Below are positions 31,135 to 37,064 of a stretch of DNA of 37,064 nucleotides, one piece after another. Source of the DNA: Nephromyces sp. MM_2019. Its lineage: Eukaryota; Apicomplexa; Aconoidasida; Nephromycida. The stretch covers positions 1 to 37,064 of the forward strand of contig JADHZB010001375.1 of the NCBI GenBank assembly GCA_015657535.1, given 5' to 3'. Each line of letters opens with the position of its first letter. Positions within the stretch are counted from its first letter, which is position 1. A program made the translations under genes and the position numbers. The notes beneath the pieces were generated by a model. The model was not told where the DNA came from. It made no database searches and saw only the letters and a list, made by a program, of their open reading frames with translations.

Positions 31135-33666
31135 ATGTCACTTCCTCAAGCTCTCCGGAGGGCCGGACAGGCAATCGGTGCTCAAACCTTCCCGAATTTT
31201 TTGAGGACGACTATATCAAGTGTACGTACACCTGGATTTTTCTTTATGCCTTTGAAGAGAGCTGTGGGAAGATGTGTGTGAATTTGAGTTTTGTGTTGTT
31301 CATGTATGTGTTGGCCGTTTTTTCATTTCCTTGTCTTATGCGATGGCTTGTGAGGTTCAAGAGTTGGTTACCTGGGGGAGTGTGTTGCTGATTTGGTGTG
31401 GTTGCTGTTTATGTCGGTGAGTTTTTGGAGAGTAAGTTTGGTTTTAGTCTGTGTACTGTGTACGATGTGTGTCTGTTTTTGCGTGTGGTGTATGTGCTGT
31501 ATGTGGTGTGTGTGATGCGTATGATTTGTTTTTGCGTGTATGATATATATTTGTATGTAAAACACATATGTGAGTGTACTATATATTTGTGTGTGTGTGT
31601 GTGTGTGCTACACCTTTTTATATTCAATTTTTCGCAGCAGCCCTTACAGTAAGCTGAGAAAGTAACATATGCACCTTTAGATTATTATCTGCAGGTTTAC
31701 GGAGGAGTTCGTTTTCATTCATCAGCTAGTGTGTTTGTTAATGAACACACGAAGGTAATATGTCAGGGTATCACCGGAAAACAGGTATGTGTGTGCGTGT
31801 TCGCATGTCTCTGTTGCTGCCTGTGTGCGTCTCTGTTTTTGCTTGAATGTGTGTAACTCTCTGCCTGTGCATGCGTTTGCACCAATCACTTGCTATACCT
31901 CTTTGATCTTTTTACATTGAGAAATTGGTTGTTTCGATTCCCCTTCATGTAACTCTACTGTTAGAATACCAATTGGGGTGAACGTACACCTCTGCGAGCG
32001 TGATGAGTTGAAGATATTGCCATGCTAATTCTGAAGGTTACTAGCTTCTTCAAACCCTCTGGGTGTGACGGAGTTTGTCATCCTTGTGAGAATAACACAT
32101 CTTTTCGATCGTTATTCAACGATGCAAACTCTGACTCGCAAATTTGTGGGATTCCGCTGTTTTTTAATGAGTTTTCATGAAGATTTGAAGAAGAGTTTTA
32201 TGTATAGACGTTTCGGGTGTGTAAGATCTCCAGCGTGAAGCGCTGTGTGTGTGTGTGTGCGTGTATGCGTGTGGATGTGGGTTTTGATGGGTGTGGGTAT
32301 GGATATGTGTGCGTGTGTGTTGGTGAGGGTGGGTGTGTGGGTGGCTGTGTGTGTGTGTGGGTGGCTGTGTGTGTGTGTGGGTGGCTGTGTGTGTGGGTGG
32401 GTGGCTGTGTGTGTGGGTGGGTGGCTGTGTGTGTGGGTGGCTGTGTATGTGGGTGGGTGGCTGTGTGTGTGTGTGGGTGGCTGTGTGTGTGTGTGGGTGG
32501 CTGTGTGTGTGGGTGGCTGTGTGGTTCCCTGTGTTTGGCTTTGTGGTTCCCTGTGTTTGTGCTCCTCCTTGTGCTCCCCTGTATGTTCCCCTGTGCTCTC
32601 CTCTGTGTGCTTTTTGTTGCCTCGCTCTGCATGGCTCTTTGTGTGTGTTAATCTCGTCACTTTCAAGGGGACCAGCGTTTTGCTCGTTTTTGATATAGTT
32701 TTAGCCTTTTGTAAACATGTTTGAGACGCACATCTTTTGGTAGGACATCCATCCACTTACAATATTGTTATGGCTGATTTCAGGGATGTACGTACACCCC
32801 CAATTAATCCGTCCATTTTGCCAATTTTTGCGTATATGCGCAAGGCAGCGCTCATACGGATGTGTTACCCCTTATCTTTGGTTTTTCGAACGAGAAAAGT
32901 GTGTGTTTTTGCCGTGACGCTTGTAGTTGTGATGTGAGTGTATTTATATATGCACGTCTTTTCATGTGTGTATTGGTTTTTTTTGCCTCATTTTCAGGGC
33001 TCCTTCCACACTGAGCAAGCCTTGGAGTATGGGACAAAGATGGTTGGTGGCGTTAACCCTTCAAAACGTGGCACCACATGGAAAAGTTCAAATGAGAAGT
33101 ATAACCTCCCCGTTTTTGGAAGCGTTAAAGAGGTATATTGTGTGTGTTGGTTAGGTGCATCATATGAACTTTTACTAGTCTGGATATTGGCTTTTACTGT
33201 ATGTTTTGAGTGCCAGTGGAATTATTTGTATTTATTTTGAGTTTGAAAGCATCTCTGTCTGTGTGTGTTTTACTTCTCAACTATTCATGTGATTCTTCAC
33301 CTTCATTCGATGCTCAGCTTGTGTGCATGTTTGTGTCTTCTTGCTACCCTTTTAATGCATCTTTGATGCACTCTGCGATGTTACCAAATTTCCTAGTAAA
33401 ATTTGAGTGTTTTCAGCTTCTTTCTCCTGAAAGCTTCTCGATGATGCGCACATTTTTATCTCACAATGAAGCACACACACACACGTAATCATCGTCATAC
33501 TGATATGGGAGAAGACTCCTGACTTTTTCAGGCTAAGGAACTTACTGGCTGCGATGCTACGGTGATCTACGTCCCCCCACCTTTTGCAGCAAAGGCTATC
33601 TTCGAAGCTTTAGAAGCTGAGATTGGGCTTATAGTATGCATTACGGAGGGTATTCCCCAGCAAGAG

Positions 33667-33738
<72 letters not shown>

Positions 33739-34872
33739 TGCGGTTTGATGAGTGTGCGATGTATTTTGTGGAAACTGTACTTGGGTTTGTGATGTATCGT
33801 GTGTGGCAGATGTGGCTTGATGGGTCTGTGACATAGCGTATGTGGAAGATCTGGTTTGATATGTTGTGATGAAGTGTGTGAAACAAGCGATTTCATGCGT
33901 CATGCTGGAGTGTTTGTGTGTATTTTATGAAGCTTCTGGCTGATGAAATCGTGTTTGTTACTGCGCTGCCCCCAAGCCTTATACTACGCTCTCTTTGGAT
34001 TAGCAAATTTTGCTTATAAAGCGAACTCTTACTCTGCATCTTGGCGTATGTTCAGATATGATGCTCTGATTGATCAAAAGAGTTGCTGATATTTTCGCTT
34101 GTTTAGTTATTGTATGCACACACACACACTTGATTTCACCTACTTTTGAATCCATGCACACTAGATTCTGTGCGCATTTGAATCTACACACACTAGAATC
34201 CGCACACGCTCGACCCAATATTCACTCGAGTCTACACACATTCAACTCCATACACATTCAACTCCATACACACTCAAATCCACACACTCAAATCCACACA
34301 CTCAAATCTACACACTCAAATCTACACACTGAGTAGATGGATCTGAGTAGCTTATTTTCTTGTTACATTGTCAAATGAAAAGAGTGTACGTACACTCTTT
34401 TCGCATACATGAATCTCAATGCAAACAGTTATCTAATTTACTATGATACGCTGCTTTTTAGTGGTTTCAGTGTGTGTGTGCCTCAGTAAAGATCGACTTA
34501 TCAGCCGATATTGCTTGCTATTGCGTATATGTGTGTGGTTTCAGATGGTCCGTGTGAAGCAAGCACTTCTGCAGCAAAATAAGACCCGCCTTATTGGGCC
34601 TAACTGCCCAGGAATAATAAAGCCCGATGCCTGCAAGATTGGCATTATGCCGGGGTATATACACAAGGCTGGCTCAATTGGTAAGGGGATCATGGTGGAT
34701 GTTGGATACAGTTGGTGGGTGGTGGATGTAGGTGGCGGGTGGCAGATGCTGGTGGTGGATGTAATCTGGTGATAAATGCGTGTGTGTGTGCTGTTTTTAT
34801 GGTGTAGAGTGCGCTTCTTCAGCGAAAAGACCACTGAGATCTCTCAACCTCTTTCACCTAACTATACTATTA

Positions 34873-34903
<31 letters not shown>

Positions 34904-35576
34904 CGCAGGTATAGTTAGCAGGAGTGGGACTCTTACTTACGAAGCCGTCAATCAGACTACTCAGGTGGGCTTGGGTCAATCCACATGCGTTGGGATTGGA
35001 GGGGATCCCTTCAATGGCACAAATTTCGTTGACTGCTTGGAGAAGTTTATGGAAGATGATGAGACGAAAGGTGTGTGTTGTACGTGATATTCTATTGAGT
35101 ATTATATGTGTATGATGCTCATGGGTGTGGCCCAGGGGGTGTGTGTATGTACAGTGTGTGTGGGTAATTTGATATGATGGGGGGGTGGGTGTTAGTGGGT
35201 TTTTTTATCAATTCGTGGGGGTGTGTGTTTACAGTGTTTTCGGAGTATCTTTTGTGCTAGGGATGAGGGTGTGTGCGTGGCCAATTTGCCGGTTCCTTCC
35301 GGTGTGTGTGTGTGTGTGTACGTTGTTTCCTAGTAGATATTCTACAGTATTCAAAGTCTATTGATGTTTGGGTATGTCTTTAGGGTAGATCCCGTTGGGC
35401 TATTGACTTCCTCTTTCGATTTGCGTTTGCATTATGTGGAATGATAAGTTTTGATGAGTGTACGCTAAGGAAAGTATCGCTGTGTGCGTGTTTCTTTGCA
35501 GGCATTGTGATGATTGGAGAGATTGGTGGAAATGCCGAGGAGGATGCAGCTGCTTGGATATCAGGTGAGTTTGCTG

Positions 35577-35613
<37 letters not shown>

Positions 35614-36424
35614 GTGTGTGTGTGTGTGTGGCGTTAGCGAATAGCAGAGTTTTTGCTTCAATTTTTGTAGTATGTATATGAAGGTCGTGCATATTTGTGT
35701 GTGTGTGGCGTTAGCGAATAGCAGAGTTTTTGCTTCAATTTTTGTAGTATGTATATGAAGGTCGTGCATATTTGTGTGTGTGTCTTCATGATGAAGCAAA
35801 TATACGAAGCTTTTTTGAGCTTAAAGCATTGCTATAGTTGCTGCGTGGCACTCAGAAACGGTTTAATAATGTTGTTGTGTTTGTTAATGTGGGTATATGT
35901 GTGTGTGTTTGTGTGTGTGAAAAACTTCATTCCTACTCCTAATCGCCTTCTTGGGGCTTTAATTTGTGTGTGTTATTTTCGATGAGGCTTTCAAATGTGA
36001 TGTTTTGATCAAATAACGTTTTTTGCTGTAGCATTTCGAGTTGAAATATTTTGTGTTTTCTTTGTGGCTTTTTCGCGGTTTTTACAAGTTTTTTTGCTGT
36101 TTGTTCATGTTTTCTCGCTGTTTTCACTGTTTTTAAGCTTTTGATCAATGATGTTTCCTTTTCTTTTGGTTCTCACATTTGATGATTTCATCTTCATTAA
36201 TGTTTCATGTTCTTTTTTTGTGCAATTAACGTTTTCCAACTCGTTCAAAATCGTATTTGTTCCATCTTCAACTTCTCATTTATAACGTATTTCGTCTCTT
36301 TGTCGCCTCTTTGCGTTTTTGGTAATTTCCTCTTTTTTTCCACGATATGCAGCCAACAACAAGAAGAATAAGCCAGTCGTTAGCTTCATCGCAGGGCTTT
36401 CAGCTCCTCCTGGTAGAAGAATGG
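31135..36424 (+). CDS. SUCLG1: succinyl-CoA ligase alpha subunit, 8 exons, 3' end outside window
   Basis: TCA-cycle enzyme of the mitochondrial matrix, forming succinate and NTP from succinyl-CoA with a beta subunit. Exons: 31135-31221, 31695-31784, 32998-33132, 33532-33666, 34545-34680, 34909-35070, 35502-35564 and 36353-36424. All junctions are GT-AG and the frame is unbroken over about 293 residues. Exon 1 looks like a mitochondrial presequence ([15 protein letters not shown], Arg-rich, no acids). Recognised motifs are [18 protein letters not shown] (CoA-binding domain), [74 protein letters not shown] and [15 protein letters not shown]. The last visible exon stops one base into the Gly codon; in the family the phosphorylated histidine (GHAGA) follows directly, so about 50 residues lie to the right. 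Several introns carry TG repeats near the donor and CA repeats towards the acceptor. Confidence 0.97.
31222..31694 (+). repeat. TG-rich intron 1 of succinyl-CoA ligase gene
   Basis: Between exons 1 and 2, with donor GTACGTACAC and acceptor TATCTGCAG. TG-rich sequence fills 31270-31610, ending in a (TG)n run near 31588-31607. Long open frames on both strands here come from the dinucleotide repetition and have no recognisable domain. Confidence 0.75.
32243..32530 (+). repeat. TGTGTGGGTGGC minisatellite in succinyl-CoA ligase intron 2
   Basis: After a short TG-rich lead-in, about 15 tandem copies of units of 12-20 bases with the pattern GGGTGGCTGTGTGTGTGT run from about 32335 to 32520. Length differences come from the number of TG steps and from an extra GGGTGG. 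The sense strand is very G-rich with regularly spaced GGG/GG runs. Long frames on both strands (Cys/Val/Gly/Trp and Thr/His/Pro) are products of the repeat. Confidence 0.93.
33672..33733 (+). repeat. (TG)31 microsatellite at the intron 4 donor
   Basis: Near-pure TG run of about 62 bases starting five bases after the exon 4 donor (GAG|GTGTC). It is the longest perfect dinucleotide run in the window. Confidence 0.97.
34113..34332 (+). repeat. CA run plus 14-bp minisatellite in intron 4
   Basis: A (CA)7 run at 34116-34129 is followed by CA-rich units converging on a 14-bp repeat containing ACACTCAAATC (clearest from 34255 to 34328). It lies in the 3' half of the intron that begins with the (TG)31 run and has the opposite dinucleotide polarity. 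Confidence 0.88.
34377..34402. repeat. 26-bp perfect palindrome in intron 4
   Basis: Arms GAAAAGAGTGTAC and GTACACTCTTTTC are exact reverse complements with no spacer, centred on TGTACGTACA. It lies about 140 bases upstream of the exon 5 acceptor and could form a hairpin in the RNA or bind a dimeric protein in the DNA. Confidence 0.95.
34873..34908 (+). repeat. (CA)n run forming the 3' end of intron 5
   Basis: A pure AC run (34873-34896) continues as GCACACACGCAG directly into exon 6 at 34909. There is no polypyrimidine tract before this acceptor. A TG run (34779-34790) lies upstream in the same intron. Confidence 0.93.
35575..35784 (+). repeat. TG run and 77-bp tandem duplication in intron 7
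   Basis: A TG run (about 35579-35629) starts 15 bases after the exon 7 donor. It is followed by two tandem copies of a 77-base segment starting at 35631 and 35708 (both begin GCGTTAGCGAATAGCAGAG and end in a short TG run). They are identical over 76 bases by eye. Confidence 0.95.
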
Positions 36425-37064
36425 GTAAGCAGTGATATATCCTCATGACATGTCATGAGTTGGTGGCTGTTTGAGCTGCAGATAGTAACTGAGGCTATCC
36501 TGCTTTGTGTGTATCTTGCTGTGCTTCTATTGTCTACGCTCTTTGCCTTTTAGCTGTTTTTTTTGTCGTTCATCTTCTTTGATCTTTCTGTTGTTTTGCA
36601 TCTTTTTTTTCGCATCGTTTCTCCTCTGCTTCTTCCCCTTTATCCTCTGGTTCCTTCGCTTTTTCCCCTTCTTCCTCTGCTTCTTCCCCCTTTTCGCTTT
36701 CTTCTTTTCATTATTCTTCAGCCTCTTTTGTGTGTTTTTCGAAGTTTTATCATATTCTTTGTGAAATTCATTTTCCTCCAATTTTTTTTTGATGATGTTG
36801 CTCAGTTTCATGTCTTTCTCGTGGCATAGATTTCAAGTGTGTGTGTGTGCAACTTGTATATATTTCGCCTCCTCTGCGCTCGAGCGTCGTTCTAACCCAT
36901 TCATCAACGCATGCAAAATTGACAACTAACCCCTCCAGCACACATGAAATCCCCTCCATACACACCCCATTCGACCGCACACCACTCCGGACCCTCCCAG
37001 ACTACCAACACATCAGCTACACCCCAACCCAGCAGCTACGCCAGAATCCTCCGACCCCCCAATG
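36425..37064 (+). other. intron 8 (incomplete) of succinyl-CoA ligase gene
   Basis: Begins with GTAAGC after exon 8. A pyrimidine-rich, T/C-biased stretch (about 36540-36800) is followed by a short TG run (36837-36849) and a C/A-rich end (36890-37064). No exon matching the expected C-terminus (GHAGA...) is found before the window ends. Lys/Glu-rich frames on the minus strand reflect the pyrimidine tract. Confidence 0.7.

Noticed and set aside
32175..32756. Long frames on both strands (up to 193 codons) in succinyl-CoA ligase intron 2
   Set aside because: They are made of the TGTGTGGGTGGC minisatellite and lie inside an intron whose flanking exons are certain. Thr/His/Pro and Cys/Val/Gly polymers are repeat artefacts.
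36527..36811. Lys/Glu-rich minus-strand frame of 94 codons
   Set aside because: Product of the T/C-rich tract in intron 8 of the succinyl-CoA ligase gene.

Overview
This is a eukaryotic, gene-sparse nuclear window. It carries five recognisable protein-coding genes in 37 kb; four have, or by their exon structure must have, spliceosomal GT-AG introns, and the spacers are long, AT-rich and full of simple repeats. The proteins are mitochondrial, sulfur-metabolism and tRNA-modification housekeeping proteins with a protist flavour. An aromatic amino acid hydroxylase, a fused ATP sulfurylase-APS kinase, a TRM7 with a long acidic insertion and a cytochrome c with extra N- and C-terminal residues point to a unicellular eukaryote, perhaps an alveolate (coccidian-like apicomplexan or relative) or a stramenopile. 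That placement is inference; nothing here fixes the lineage.

Layout: (1) 422-649, + strand, last exon of an aromatic amino acid hydroxylase, followed by an 18-bp minisatellite. (2) 650-6601, long spacer with no recognised gene. (3) 6602-9819, + strand, four-exon ATP sulfurylase/APS kinase fusion of 597 residues; the P-loop codon is split by an intron. (4) 9820-16301, spacer with one weak multi-exon candidate. (5) 16302-17582, + strand, intronless TRM7/FTSJ1-type tRNA 2'-O-methyltransferase. (6) 17583-20400, spacer with minisatellites and a 63-residue minus-strand ORF. (7) 22873-20401, - strand, two-exon cytochrome c with a 2-kb intron. (8) 22874-31134, long spacer with several minisatellites. 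(9) 31135 to the window end, + strand, succinyl-CoA ligase alpha subunit; eight exons are visible and the C-terminal exon(s), including the active-site histidine, lie outside the window.

The genes do not form an operon or an obvious cluster. Cytochrome c and succinyl-CoA ligase both serve mitochondrial energy metabolism; the others are unrelated.

The most interesting signal is in the introns. In the succinyl-CoA ligase and cytochrome c genes, TG repeats sit at or near 5' splice sites on the sense strand, and complementary CA repeats sit in the 3' part of the same introns, in one case abutting the acceptor in place of a polypyrimidine tract. This suggests RNA pairing that bridges introns. Other points: a possible non-canonical cytochrome c splice junction, a possible in-frame intron (exitron) in TRM7, a 26-bp perfect palindrome, and a 10-bp palindromic word found three times, all in one gene.
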